From assembly GCF_900496995.4 (NCBI RefSeq), contig NC_044007.1, forward strand, positions 74,314,742-74,378,741: a stretch of DNA of 64,000 bases, written 5' to 3'. The first letter of the stretch is position 1; each line of letters begins with the position of its first letter. The translations under genes were made by a program, and so were the position numbers. Shown piece by piece: positions 1 through 11,665 of this stretch. Below the pieces are notes generated by a model, which saw nothing but the letters and a program-made list of their open reading frames with translations, did no database searches and had not been told where the DNA came from. The stretch comes from Aquila chrysaetos chrysaetos. Its lineage: Eukaryota > Chordata > Aves > Accipitriformes > Accipitridae.

Positions 1-1488
1 TTACAAGTTACAAAGAACCTCAGAGAGATCCCTGTTCAAATGGGGTCATCTGAGTCCATGGGAATTATCTTGTCCTCCTCAATAGGAGTGAAATCAAGTC
101 TATAACTGCTCTGTATAAATTTTGAGTTCTGAATGCTTAGACAGCCACTGGGGCACAGGTACACTTAAGACTTGCATAGTCTTAATACTGAGCAATGTCT
201 GATGGCACCTGCTAAATCCTGTGTTAAAAAGGTAGATAAAACTTGTAGTAATTGTAATTCCTTCCTATTTGATTCATTTTTTCAAACAGTAATGTGTAAA
301 TGCTGGAAGCTCTTCCCTTTATATTGCATACTTTGATACAGCTTGAGCAGTGTCTGTTTCCAAAAATCTGAAACTATGTAGCGTATTAGAATGGGAAGCA
401 AAGATATTTGCAACTGTCTCCGTTGGCCTCACACATTTACATACATAACTTTTCTGTGGAAGCAGAAGAAAAATAGATGTAAAATATGCATTCACAAATA
501 AGAAAATAAAACTGTGCGAGTTCATTGCAAGACATGGACAGACTTCTCAGCAAAAAAAAGTACAGTAAGCAAAACTATCTTTATGGAAATAAAAATTCTG
601 ATAGACATTGTGGAGTAAGCTGGGAAAAGGAAGTGTATAACATTAAAAAAATCTATCATGAACTGGAGTACACAAAAATATCTACAAATCACAAAACATG
701 AATTGACCTTAGGACATTCTATTAACTTGAACAACAACAAGTAATAGCTACTACCTTCAGCTACACAGAAGAGAGAATAAAATGAACTTTTGCTGCAAGG
801 TTAGCAAACTGCTCATAATAAAGTAAGCAAGATCCCATAAAGTGTTTTTTCCCCCATCACAAGAGCTAAAATGTGGAAATGTAGCAGAACAAAAAGTTAA
901 ATGTGAAGTTTTACTAGAGGTTACCTTTGACTCTTCCTCAGTGGTCCATTTATAACTGAAAAATGCAAGGAAACAGAATACAAATCAAGAGCAGTTTGTA
1001 CAGTAGCTAAATATGGTCCTGTATATACAACCATAACTCTCTGCATAATGAGGTCTTCAACTTTGAAATATCAGTAATTTTAAAAGAGTTTACAAATATC
1101 TATTTGCTTAGCACTTATGAATAGTTTCCTAGAAATCAGCAGTTCTGTAGTCTGATATTCTTCATCCTGCTAAACTAAACATTCTAAAAAAATCTTTAGG
1201 AAGTGTACAAAGATTAATATAGTTGTTTAGTAAAGCATTTCATTATAATACTTGAGAATAAAGAAAGAATTATATGGCTTTGTCAGCTTTCTCTCTTCCT
1301 AGTTGACTCTGGCAGTCTGGAATATTTCTTTAATAGGTGCCAATTTTCAGATGGAAATTCAAGTCTATCCATTCGTTACTTCATATTTCACACATCTCCT
1401 TTTTGTACATAACTGTGAAGAGTGGTATTTAATAATGCCAATTTTTCTGATTAAGTGCTTTGTAATTCTGTGGAGTTTTTCCTTGCAG
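1..1488. other. AT-rich non-coding stretch, no gene seen
   Basis: Short frames only, with no conserved domain or family motif. Acceptor-like sequences end at about 936 and 1302, and each is followed by some open frame. Neither has a good donor in a compatible phase, so I do not call exons there. No repeat family was recognised. Confidence 0.5.
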
Positions 1489-1602
1489 AAGCATGTGGAA
1501 TTCTCCAAAATGGTATTTCAAGAAGAAGTGATAAGTCCTGCTAGTAGCCTTAGTAATTTTTCCAGAATCAGATGTTCAGTAAGACCAGTAAAATTTAGTT
1601 CG
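1489..1602 (+). CDS. candidate internal coding exon, gene unknown
   Basis: Seen: a pyrimidine-rich tract ending in CTTGCAG directly before 1489, and a strong donor, TCG|GTGAGTG, directly after 1602. The 114 nt between them are open in phase 0 and end in phase 0, giving 38 codons. The peptide includes HVEFSKMVFQEEVISPASS and later IRCSVRPVKFSS; it is serine-rich, without a recognisable domain or membrane segment. The reading frame also continues through both flanking intron edges, so openness alone is weak evidence; the paired splice sites carry the call. The downstream terminal-exon candidate at 5727 can be read in the matching phase. I do not recognise the protein. A pseudo-exon is the main alternative. 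Confidence 0.4.
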
Positions 1603-4130
1603 GTGAGTGTAGACTACAATGGGGGAAACTTACAGCTCCCCTTGGGAATTAAATATCAGGCCTTTGACGATCATTGACACAAACCTAGGTTTCCCTGAGT
1701 TGAACCCCTATTGCTTCTGGTACTGTGCATGGTCCTCCTTTTATTGTTATTTTGCTCACATTCGCACAGTATTCCATTATTGATTTTCATTGTTCTCTAA
1801 GGCTTTACGTCACAGTCTAGTTTATTGATTTACTTTGTAGATAAGTCTTCTAAATTGCTAGGCATTTTCATAACCTGCCCTTCTACCCTATCTACTACTT
1901 TGCTAACTGGTATTGATTTGTAACAATGGAAAAAAACTTCATAAGGCTTTTTAGAATATTGAAGGTTCCACATCTTGTAGATGACCAGTGATTGACTTTC
2001 TTCAACAGGTTTAATGTTAAAGGCAGAAAGGGGATGCCCTTGGATATTCCTATAATTATTTTTTATAGGGCACTTGTGACTTTTGTTTTTAATGGAATTG
2101 TTAAAATATTTTGGTGGATATATTAGATAAATTAGTAATAAAAGCTATAGCTATTCATGCCTAGGGCTGTAAAATCTAAAAGAGAGAACCAAGAGTAGTA
2201 CAGACATGCATTACACTTCCCTACATTTATCTACAACCTACTAATATATTAATAAGATTGTACTTAAATATTTTCTGCCTGAGTGGAAGCAATTTCACTC
2301 CTTTCTCTGTTGCATAAGACTTGAAAAGGTCTTCTAGCTCTTCCAGTCCAATCCAAGTATGTTGCGGATACTGCAATGTTTAATTGCTATTATAGTGAGC
2401 CACCATAATACGCTCAAACCTACCTTCCTCTGAATTACTTTCTTTAACTGGTCATTGTTTTGCAGTATCTAAGTGTCCTATTAATACTTTGTATATAATC
2501 TCATTGAGACCGCATTCTTTAGGTATCATACGAAAAGACTCCATAACCTTGAAAACATGGTGGCTTTGCATAAAAGTTGTCTTAGAACTTGCACTTATAA
2601 AATGCATAGATTGTCCTCAGATAAAGTGAAAACTAATTTTATCTTCAATATTGGGAATCAGAACTCCTCACCAATGCTATTAGAATTGCATATGGTATGA
2701 TTTGCCTCCAAGCTAAAGAACATTGTGTTGTATTATGCCAACGTTGGAGTACTGTGTAAGAGGAAGTATTTAAAAATGAGAATGAGTAGCCAGCCATTTT
2801 AATGTTAGATACTGACTTTGCAAATTTCTTAGTTTTTAACTGGTGGAAGTACGATCAAAACTCATTCCTCTATATTTATATAAGGTATGGTCTTGGTTTC
2901 CGGTACACTAACAGAACTCTGTGGTTTAGAAACTATTGTGCATTTTGACTGCTTCATAGAGATCTTCACTCTCTGTTAAAGACTGCTGGAACTGAAGAAT
3001 GAAAGAGAAACTCAGCAGAAGTAATCATTTTGCTTGTTGTGTAATGAGGAATGCTCAGTTAATATTAAGGAGACTATTCCAAGAGCATTTTAATGACTAT
3101 AATTTGGAATACAAAGTAAAACTCCTTAGGCGTTCAAATTATTCAATATGAGAATCCTACAGTATTTAACATCTAACACATGAAATGTTTCTACATCTGT
3201 CTGAAAATGAAGTCAGCCTATTTTCATGGTGTTAATCACTTTTATTGCATATACTACTTCACAGTATCCAATTTGTCACATAGAAGCTTGTGTTTTACGG
3301 TGTATGGTAGATTCAAAATAGAAAAGAACCTTTCTTGGAAGGAGAAATGTATTAATTTCTACCAATTTAACTACCATGTAATTATCCTCTATAATACTGT
3401 CTGAAAGGTAAAAAATGATAAATGGCTGCAATAAAGAGACATCACACATGCAGAATGAATGTTCAGAAGGGCTCGTTCAACCTCCATTTTACCAGCAGTT
3501 TGTTTCAGCCACTCAGCATTACTGATAGACTCTTAGTATAATCTAGATAAATGGTTAAAATAATAACTTATGGTTCAAAGGGACTGAAAAGAGACTTCAA
3601 AAAAAAAAAGGACACTTGCCTCAAAACTGTGGTGAGATTTCTGGCTGTGGAACACTTAGCAAAATACAAATAGTTATTAATAATTAAAATTTATTTTCCA
3701 TATTGTAAAATACTTATTGTCTTTCTTTTTCTAAAAAGCCAAATGCCACCCATACATTTTGTTTCAGCTCATATCTTGTAAATGGCATGGGCCATTTAAA
3801 ACCACAAATACGGTTCTGTTTCTCATAAAGGGTTATGCTTGTGAGAATCAGTTACTGTAACAATGATACAGGATTTTTTTTTCTTGCCCTCCTTGTCTCT
3901 CTCCACCACCTTGTGTAACAAGCAGTGGAAAACATAATTATCTTCAACTCTTCTATAATTTACAAGAGATTTGCATTCATCCAGGTTAAGTACTTGATTT
4001 GTAGTTGGGTAAGGGAAGAGATACAGGTAAAGGTGAATGAGAACTGTTAATTTAGAACAACTGTTGGCACTGTGGAGATCCTAAGCATACCACTACTGGT
4101 TGAAGAGAATGAACATTATTTATGCTGAGC
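1603..4130. other. putative intron or intergenic AT-rich sequence
   Basis: No credible gene. If the exons at 1489 and 5727 belong together, this is part of a 4.1 kb intron. An acceptor-like tract ends at about 2465 and is followed by about 50 open codons. Its only nearby donor (GTATCA) is poor, so it is not called. Confidence 0.45.
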
Positions 4131-4860
4131 TTAGTGGCCCCTAAGTCCTGCTCTGTAGGGAGGGTGACCTCTTTAATCCTATAGAGAGGTGGATGGGAGT
4201 TTCAGGAGGCATAGACCCACCAGCGTGGGGGTAAACTGTTGGAGCTTCACATCCCTCCTTAGGAGCAAGATGAGTTAGTCCAGCCTTGAGCACGGAGGAG
4301 GAACCAGCCTTCAGGAGGGCTCCTTCTCTCAGGTGGAAATTTAGCTCCTCGGCGGGGGTAGCCACGTAGCAGTTGGTGCCATTGCCGCCGGCTTCTGCTG
4401 CTCCAAACGGCAGCCCCTGGCAGCCGCGTGTCCTCTTTTCTCTGTGGCCAGTTGGGCAAAGAGTGAAGCCCTCCTTCTGCTGCAAGGGCTGACTGCTTAC
4501 CATTGCACGTCTGGGCTGAACAAGGGATTTGGTATTCTACTCATGGCCAAGCAACTAGTTTGTGAGGAGTGTTTCAAACTGGTTTGTGGCTCCCTGTTTC
4601 AATGGAGAAGGCCACTTTTGCTCGTACCTGTGCCTTCCCTTTTGATTTGGCTATAATGACTAAGAAAGAAGTGTCAGTGGGGACAGCACAATTCACCTTT
4701 TCTGTACAGCTAGAAACCCAGCTATACTGCTCCCAGCTGCATGGAGGGAAAAGCAAGCAACTTCTCTTGGGTTATACTCTTCCCCATAGCGCCTTATGTG
4801 AAATAAATGTTAGGCGGCCAGTTGAAATTACTTCTCTCCATACCTGAAAACCTAGGATAA
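4130..4860. other. GC-richer block of unknown origin
   Basis: This block is clearly richer in G+C and contains CpGs (GGCGGGGG, GCCGCCGGC and GCCGCGTG near 4350-4430), unlike its AT-rich neighbours. A minus-strand frame from 4503 to 4141 is open for 120 codons, and shorter plus-strand frames overlap it. No domain is recognisable. It contains an AATAAA near 4801. It could be an old LTR, an unrecognised retroelement piece or a non-coding RNA exon. I cannot choose between these, and I see no direct or inverted terminal repeat. Confidence 0.3.
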
Positions 4861-5726
4861 ATGTTTCACCCTCATAGTTTTCATTTTTGCTGTTGCATCT
4901 TTTTCAATTAGCGTTACTTTGGTCATTACATCGTTGGTATGAACTATGAGTGTCAACTAAAGGGCACTAAGTCCCCTTGAAGCACAGTATCTTCCCATAG
5001 TCACATCTGTTTACCTCTAATGGCCATGAGAATTTTATTCTTCCCCCAAGTCACTGAATGACCTTGTTTGGGGAAAAAAAGGTTGGAGCTTATGGTTATT
5101 TTTTACATGTCTGTTTTATAACTTAGTCTATCTAGCAAGTATGCATGAGCCCATTTTGGCTCATAAGGCACGTGTTTGGTAATCCATGTCGTGTGCTGTG
5201 GAGTTAAGATGCATTGGCATGTGTCTGATACAGTGGCATTACATATGAATGGTGAAGAAATGATAGACGGTGTTGTCAGAAATAACTAGTGCTTTAGGGA
5301 ATACTGTAGCATTTTTATTTTTAGAAACTGTTCATTTAAACAACTGGAAGGGAGATAAGGGCCTACTTCTGAAACTCTGTCTCAAGGCTTATCTTTCACG
5401 TACCTGGCTAGACTCAAAGGGATTATTCATAAGATTAAGGATCTGCAGAATTTGCTTTACATTAATTTGAGTGGCAAATAACTAGAAAAAGCAAATTGTT
5501 TTCTCCACAAAAATATCTTGGGTTTCTGAGCCTGTGCATTGCTGAACTTGTATTACGAAATAATAAATTCTTTTAAATACCAGATAATTAGATGCCGAGT
5601 GCTGTTTATTCCCTCATGACAGAGCCTAGCCTTTTATTGGCCATTCCTGTATTGTATCATGAAAATAACTTTCCAGTGTGATGACAGTGTGGGGGTTTTG
5701 TTTTTTTTTCCCCTGTTCTCTTCTAG

Positions 5727-5880
5727 ACAGTTCAAAACACTGTCCTATTTGGAAGAGAAATCTCTAATAGCTAAAGATAACATATTCTACAAAGGAGCTT
5801 CTCCAGTGGAACTCAAGAAACGGGCCTCTGAAGGAGCTGCTCCTATCACCCTTTAAATAAAGACAACACTCTGCATCTGT
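5727..5880 (+). CDS. candidate 3'-terminal exon with poly(A) signal
   Basis: Seen: a long pyrimidine tract ending TTCTCTTCTAG at 5726, a classic acceptor. Read in phase 0, matching the end of the 1489-1602 exon, it gives 15 codons (TVQNTVLFGREISNS) and a TAA at 5772-5774. An AATAAA follows at 5856-5861, with a T/G-rich stretch 10-25 nt later, as expected for a cleavage site. A second phase is open for about 42 codons to a TAA at 5854-5856 that overlaps the AATAAA. The phase-0 reading leaves a normal short 3' UTR and is preferred. The gene is not recognised. The end coordinate is inferred from the poly(A) signal. Confidence 0.35.
5856..5861 (+). promoter_or_regulatory. AATAAA poly(A) signal of the terminal exon candidate
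   Basis: A canonical AATAAA about 80 nt after the phase-0 stop codon, followed by a T/G-rich region. AATAAA is frequent in AT-rich DNA; only its position after a strong acceptor makes this copy notable. Confidence 0.3.
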
Positions 5881-8800
5881 TCTTTGGTAATTTCAACTAT
5901 AAAGTAGTCCCAGTTTCATAAGCGTCAGCTCTAAAGCAGTGCCATTCAAATGTCCAGGACTTAACTAGGCTGTTTCTCAAGCCAGAAATACTGGATCTGT
6001 GTGCATTTCTATAAATGTGTGGCAACGCAGTTTTTCAGTTGATCGTTACATAATTTCAGCAGAATTTTTTGAAACATGTTAATGAGACCCAAAGACACAA
6101 AATATCTTTGGTTTATAAGAGTAATGTGGATGTTCTATACATAACTCTAATTTTTACTCCTGTGCTCCTTCACATGTATTTTTGTCCTGGCTTCTGTCTA
6201 CTAAGCAAGCAAGTTTATGCTTGCCTTGTAATCAGTTTCTCTTCCTCAGTAAATGCCCTTTTAAGAGAGCAAATAAGGTCATGTTAAGCACTTATGGAAT
6301 CAAAGTGTCCCCACCAATAATTCGTACAGTTTATAGTTTGTGTCTTAACCTTTAACATTTGTTCAGATTAACCTAAACTAGCTATAAAAGTTCTTTAAAG
6401 GTTTATGATTTAGAACCTAAAGAGAAGGTTTTTTTAGCTTATAGCTTTTCCTTAAAGAATATAACAAGAGTTAATATAAACCAGGTTAATATTGACTGAA
6501 GTTCTCACAACACCTAGTGAAATGTTTTACTAAACTCTTTCCGAGTTATACCTTTCTGTAGACCAGTGTGGTTTTGTACAATGAGTTATCAGACCCTGCA
6601 GCCTCCTAAACTGATGGATTGTTACTATCAGACGTGTAACAGCAGGTAGCTATCCAGCGGTTGACTTATATTAGCCATTGGATCTGTGCTAGGGCCAACA
6701 GAGTTATCTGAAAAGATGAAAGACTTGTTCAAGAAGCAGAGATACCTGAGTTTGGTTGATGGGGTCCTACAATAAAAAGACCTAGGAGCAGGTTGAGTTT
6801 ATAGCAAAAGCTATAGCTTTTTTTATAGCAAAGCTGCAAGGAAGTGAGGAGGGTAAACTTTGACCGTATGCAGTATGTTGGAAGTACTTAAGGAATTTTA
6901 CCTTCTTTTGGTGAAAATGGAATAACTGGTTTGTGATCCTGAAGCTTTCTTTAGCAGTGTCTGTGGCTTGATTATCAAAGTGGTTACTTTGGATTAATTT
7001 AGTATTTAGGTTGATAGAAGACAAGAGGAGTCTCACTTAATCTACTGGGCCATCCGATGACCGAACTTTACTGAATTTGGAACCACTCCATCAATGTCTT
7101 ATGGGCTGTTAAAATTTACATTCAGCTCAGCATTAGATGCGGACAGCTGGCTAACAGGAAAATACAGGAGCAATTGCCTACTAAGAGGAAACCTTTCTGA
7201 AGCCAAATTGCTTGGTAAAACAACTCAAACAGCTCTTATGGAAAAGCCCTAAAGGATTTAACATGACTTAAACCAATAATGTTCTACAGAAATTACTCTT
7301 ACTAACCTGTAGGACTGAATACAAAGCACTGTCCTGTCTGTTGCGATTTTTAACCATATGCTTAGTATTCTGTAGAGGAAAAAGCAGGATTTTATCTCAA
7401 ATTACATAAGGTTGTCAAAAAAACTTCAGAAAAGTAGTAATTTTCTTGCTAACGTTACTTGTGTCTTTCTGCGAGTATATTTCCTGTTTAAAGAAAAAGG
7501 AAAGAAGAAACTGCTACTTATTTAAACTACCAAGTTTTTAGGCAAAGCTAATAAAAAGACCATCTTCTGAGGCTGTCTTTTGATCCCCCTTGAAAGGTTC
7601 CATTTTTAATTACTGATAATTTTATCAGAAGTTAGCCATTTTGAAATGTTCATTGCAAGATATTTGCATGAGTCTGTCTTTGAAAATATGACAGTCAAAA
7701 AAATGGTTCACCAATTTCTCAAGTAGCAGCAAAATTACACTGTTTCTCAATAGCACACAAGTTAACTTGGAGAAACCCCTAAAAGCTAGTAAGTGTGGAA
7801 TAATTTGAGATGGTAGCAGGAAGAGAAGACTTTCGTGAGGGTAAGGAAGACAGAAGCATGACCTGAGGAGCAAACTGGGACTAACTGGATAAAGCCTGGA
7901 GTCAGAACAGGGCCTATAAACTTGGTCCTATATTCTGGACATAGGTCCTGGGGCAATCTAGTGTTTGTTTCTACGGTGAAGTGTGTGTGCCCTAGTACCA
8001 ACACACCACAGAGTCAAATGAAGTTTGTATCAGCTGTTACATCATAACTACAAGTCTTGGCCTCAAAAACATAGAAATTATCGTTCTGTAGTTTCTCTGG
8101 GTTTTTTTCTTTTTGTGTGTGCGTGTGTTGTGTGAGTATGTAATAAGTATCTAAGACTGAAAATTATTGTTGTGACAAAGGTCAAAATGAGGTTCGGGTT
8201 CCCATGGAGCATAAAATAAGTGAAAAAGCTTGCTTCGATGTAAGATGCTTTTACTGGCTTTGGCTTATTTTTTGTGAGCCTCTGTTCATACAAAGAGAAG
8301 TACATAGAATATTCTGCAAATTACAAAAAGCTTCCCCTGAAGAACCTGATGATGCTAATTTTAAGCAGTCAGATTTCCCGTCTTGTACAAGAAGAAACTG
8401 AGATCCACAGTAAATAGAAACCTGATCATGCAAGTGACCTTGAAGATCTCTATGACATACATATCTTGAGATATCTGTCTATCTCTTCCCATGGGCTGAG
8501 AGAGAACTGTGTTCCCACAGAAACATGAAAAAACCAAAATGTCAGTTTAAGTACATGTCATGCTAACCCAATCTGGATGCCCAACTTTTAGATCAAATAT
8601 TCTATTATTTGAGAAACTATTTTTGTTATTTATGAAAGGTTAAGACGGGGGTTTATGGTACAGCACAAAGGGAAACCAAGTGTCCTAATTCCTACTCCCG
8701 TGTTACTACCACAGATTCATCTTGTAGTATGAGTTATAACAGCAGCATGAGAATAATTTCAATTGTTATTGTCCACTCAGAATGAATGGTCTCCTTTGTA

Positions 8801-9026
8801 TACTCTCTTGTTAAACAATGGATTTAAATTTCATTGTCATTGTCTATGGCAAAGGTCTTCTCTGCAATCATTTGTTCACCTCTTGTCAGAGAAAATATGA
8901 GAAAATCCTTTTATGAAAGAGAAGGCTAACAAAGAGGCTGGTAACAATACCAGTTCATTTCAAAGGGAAAGACTGGAAAAGCCACTGATTTTTTTTCTTT
9001 TTTTTTCTTTTTTTTTTGCGTTACAG
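5881..9026. other. AT-rich non-coding stretch
   Basis: No gene, RNA or recognisable repeat was found. A short imperfect GT tract lies near 8116-8140. Open frames here are under 90 codons, overlap one another on both strands and lack motifs. Confidence 0.5.
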
Positions 9027-9131
9027 TTAGGGCAAAAAGGATATTCTGGCTGTTGTATGTGCTTTGACATTGTTGCTGTGCTGTATTCAGGGATTCGATG
9101 GCATTTCACATTCTTTGAGATTTGCTTTTTG
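9027..9131 (+). other. exon-like segment, 105 nt, weak
   Basis: A T-rich tract ending GCGTTACAG precedes 9027 and a moderate donor, TTTTTG|GTAACA, follows 9131. The 105 nt are open in phase 0 throughout (35 codons), with an odd cysteine and aromatic composition (GCCMCFDIVAVLYSG). The low-complexity T tract makes an acceptor-like end likely by chance. No known domain. Confidence 0.15.
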
Positions 9132-9982
9132 GTAACATTAAATAGCAGTGAAATCAAAGGACCAAGCCAGAAGTGATAGCCAACTGTGGAATCCTTAGAC
9201 CTCTTCTATACTATGAATTTAAGGTCTCATTTAGATTTTGCTAGGTCATATATATAAATGACTGCTCTGAAAAGGAGTCTGGTTGGTCTACCTTGCATAC
9301 CATGGGTCATGGAAGCAAGCGTAACATGCACACAAAAGTACATTTTATATGCCATTTGTGGTTCATTTTTGTGCCAGGCTTCTGAACACTGGCTTGTGTG
9401 GCTCTATTTAGCCTTGTACAATAAGGGCTTGAAAGCTCACTGCCTTCTCACCGGTCAGACTTCGAGAGAGCAATGTGAATGTTTCATTTGGCTGATGTCA
9501 CTGGAGGAGGACCTATCTACATGTCAAAGTCCTTTGTTTACTTCCATTAATGAGGTGGCATATATCTCTTATCCTTATGTGATAGGAGAGGGGACAAGGT
9601 TTATGTTCTTAGAAAAAAGACAATAAAGCAGGATGTCAAAAGAAGGAGTGAGCAAGGGGAGAACATGAAATGAGATGACAAAATGTATCTGCTGTCTTGC
9701 CCAGAAAGCGGTGATGAGATTAACTAAGCATAATGAGCTGAAGGGGTGGGAAGACAAAGTTTAGGACTGGTAGTGGAGGTAGCTAGAAGGCTGAGGATTT
9801 CATTGGAAGCGAGATCATTAACCTGAAGGCCACTCATTGTGCCATGAGGTCTGTTTCAAATGGAAGGCTCCTGTTCTAGTGACTTTGCAGACACTGATAT
9901 TGTTCCCAAGTACTTAGAAACTAAGACCTGTTAGGAAAGAAAGAGATAATGTAGATATTTAATGTATCAAACCATTCGTTAA

Positions 9983-10566
9983 TGTTCTGGTTTCAGCTGG
10001 GATAGAGTTAATTGTGTTTCTAGTAGCTGGTACTATGTGCTGTGTTTTTGAGTTCGGTATGAGAAGAATGTTGATAACATGCTGATGTTTTCAGTTGTTG
10101 CTAAGTAGTGTTTATACCAAGTCAAGGATTTTTCAGCTTCTGATGCCCAGCCAGCAAGAAGGCTGGAGGGGTGCAAGGAGCTGGGAGGGGACACAGCCAG
10201 GACAGCTGACCCAAACTGGCCAAAGGGGTATTCCATACCATGTGATGTCATGTCCACTATATAAACTGGGGGGAGTGGGGGGACTGCCGCTCAGGGACTG
10301 TGTGTCGATCAGCGGGTTGTGAGCAATTGCATTGTGCATCACTTGTACATTCCTATCCTTTTATTATTACTCTTGTCATTTTATTAGTGTTATCGTTATC
10401 ATTATCATTATTAGTTTCTTCCTTTCTGTTCTATTAAGCTGTTCTTATCTCAACCCATGAGTTTTACTTGTTTTTTCCCAATTCTCTCCCCCATCCCACT
10501 GGGTGAGGGGGGAGTGAGTGAGCAGCTGTGTGGTGCTTAATTGCTGGCTGGGGTTAAACCATGACA
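9983..10566 (+). mobile_element. solo LTR of an avian endogenous retrovirus
   Basis: A complete 584-nt LTR beginning TGTTCTGG and ending CATGACA, flanked by a perfect 5-bp duplication, GTTAA (9978-9982 and 10567-10571). Established knowledge: this U3 type (TTTCAGCTGGGATAGAG near the start, GGGGTTAAACCATGACA at the end) is abundant in bird genomes, and a 5-bp duplication fits the ERVL class. Promoter parts are visible: a CRE-like TGATGTCA at 10243-10250, TATATAAA at 10258-10265, and ATTAAG as a degraded poly(A) signal at 10433-10438. There is no adjacent internal region, so the provirus was lost by LTR-LTR recombination. No protein is encoded. Confidence 0.85.
10258..10265 (+). promoter_or_regulatory. 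TATA box of the solo LTR
   Basis: TATATAAA lies in the expected U3 position, about 275 nt into the LTR and 8 nt after a CRE-like TGATGTCA. The latter reads as a TGACGTCA in which the central CpG has decayed. Whether the promoter is still active cannot be told. Confidence 0.6.
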
Positions 10567-11482
10567 GTTAAAAAAGAACAAATCATCAGGAACAGCAACA
10601 GTAAATGGAAGGTAATCCCTTAACGTAGCCCAGAATTAAACTGGTTGACTTTGCATAAGCTTTGCTATAAAGTTAGTGTTTGATGGGTCTTTAAGAAGGA
10701 AAAGGCAGGAAAGCCATGACAAAACAAAGTCACAGAGCTTTGTTTGAGCATCTGATCAATGAATGGATAAGGTAGATGTGACCAGTGAAGATTACAGTTC
10801 CTCTCCACCTGTGGAGAGGTGACCAATTAAAAAAGTAAAACCAAAGTAGTTGAATGCAGATCAGAATTTAAAGTTCCAAAGAACCTTGAACTGGAATGTG
10901 ATGCTCTGAAAGAAGAGCTGAACACTCCTTCACCAGGCATCCTTTCCTTCCCAGCTGGTTGTTTCTATCCTTGCGCTTTCTGAAAAAATTCGGGACACCA
11001 AATGCAAGGTAGCAGCCTATGGGAATGACTGTTTTTTCCTTGATGTAACCTGCTGATCTCAGAAATGAGCAGATGTCAGGGTGAGGTGGGGGGAGAAGGA
11101 TAAAGTCTGCTAGAACAGTCATCTTTGTTGAGGAAAAAACACAAGTCTCTCTTCTTCATTTCTCCTGGGCCTCTAGGTCCCATAGCAAGTTGCCTGTGCA
11201 TGTTTCATGGTGGTGTTGATTGAAGGGGACATAATGATTATGGCTGACCAGAAAGGCAAGCCCCCTTTACTCCATTATGTCCCAAGGCAGGTGCTTGTAG
11301 CTCTCCAGCTAGTTTCTGATGTGGCTAATGGATCTGTCTCTCCTCTGTTATTTTTAATTAGTAGGTAGCAGTGCCTTTGCCAGCCAACCCATGTTTCTGT
11401 AATGAGAAGACATTCCTGATCCATTAACCACGTTGTTTTTTTTTGTTTGTTTTTTTTTTTTTTTTTTTCTTTCCTGTAGGAC
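10567..11482. other. non-coding spacer between two LTRs
   Basis: No gag, pol or env-like frame is visible, so the two LTRs do not bracket one provirus. The stretch ends in a T-rich tract at about 11433-11470. Confidence 0.5.
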
Positions 11483-11665
11483 TGTCTATTGGGTCTGGCT
11501 GGGATGGAGTTAACTTTCCCCACAGCAGCCCTCATAGTGCTGTGCTTTGTATTTGTAACTAGAATGGTGTTGATGGGAAGCCAATGTTTTGGCTACTGTT
11601 GAGCAGTGCTTGAACAGCATCAGGGCTGTCTCTCCAACCCTCCCCAAGCCAAGGTTAACCCACCA
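11483..11665 (+). mobile_element. truncated ERV LTR, 5' part of U3 only
   Basis: The sequence starts TGTCTATTGGG and continues GGCTGGGATGGAGTTAA, aligning by eye with the first 170 nt or so of the solo LTR at 9983. Shared blocks include GGGATRGAGTT, GTGCTGTG and TGTTGAGCAGTG. It is a related but distinct subfamily. Homology stops near 11665; the TATA, poly(A) signal and 3' end are missing. Orientation is the same as the solo LTR. Confidence 0.65.

Noticed and set aside
1303..1488. Acceptor-like end at 1302 followed by an open frame
   Set aside because: No donor in a phase that fits the exon at 1489, and the resulting intron would be implausibly short.
9983..11665. The two neighbouring LTRs as the ends of one provirus
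   Set aside because: They belong to different subfamilies, the second is truncated in U3, the first has its own target duplication, and no retroviral internal sequence lies between.
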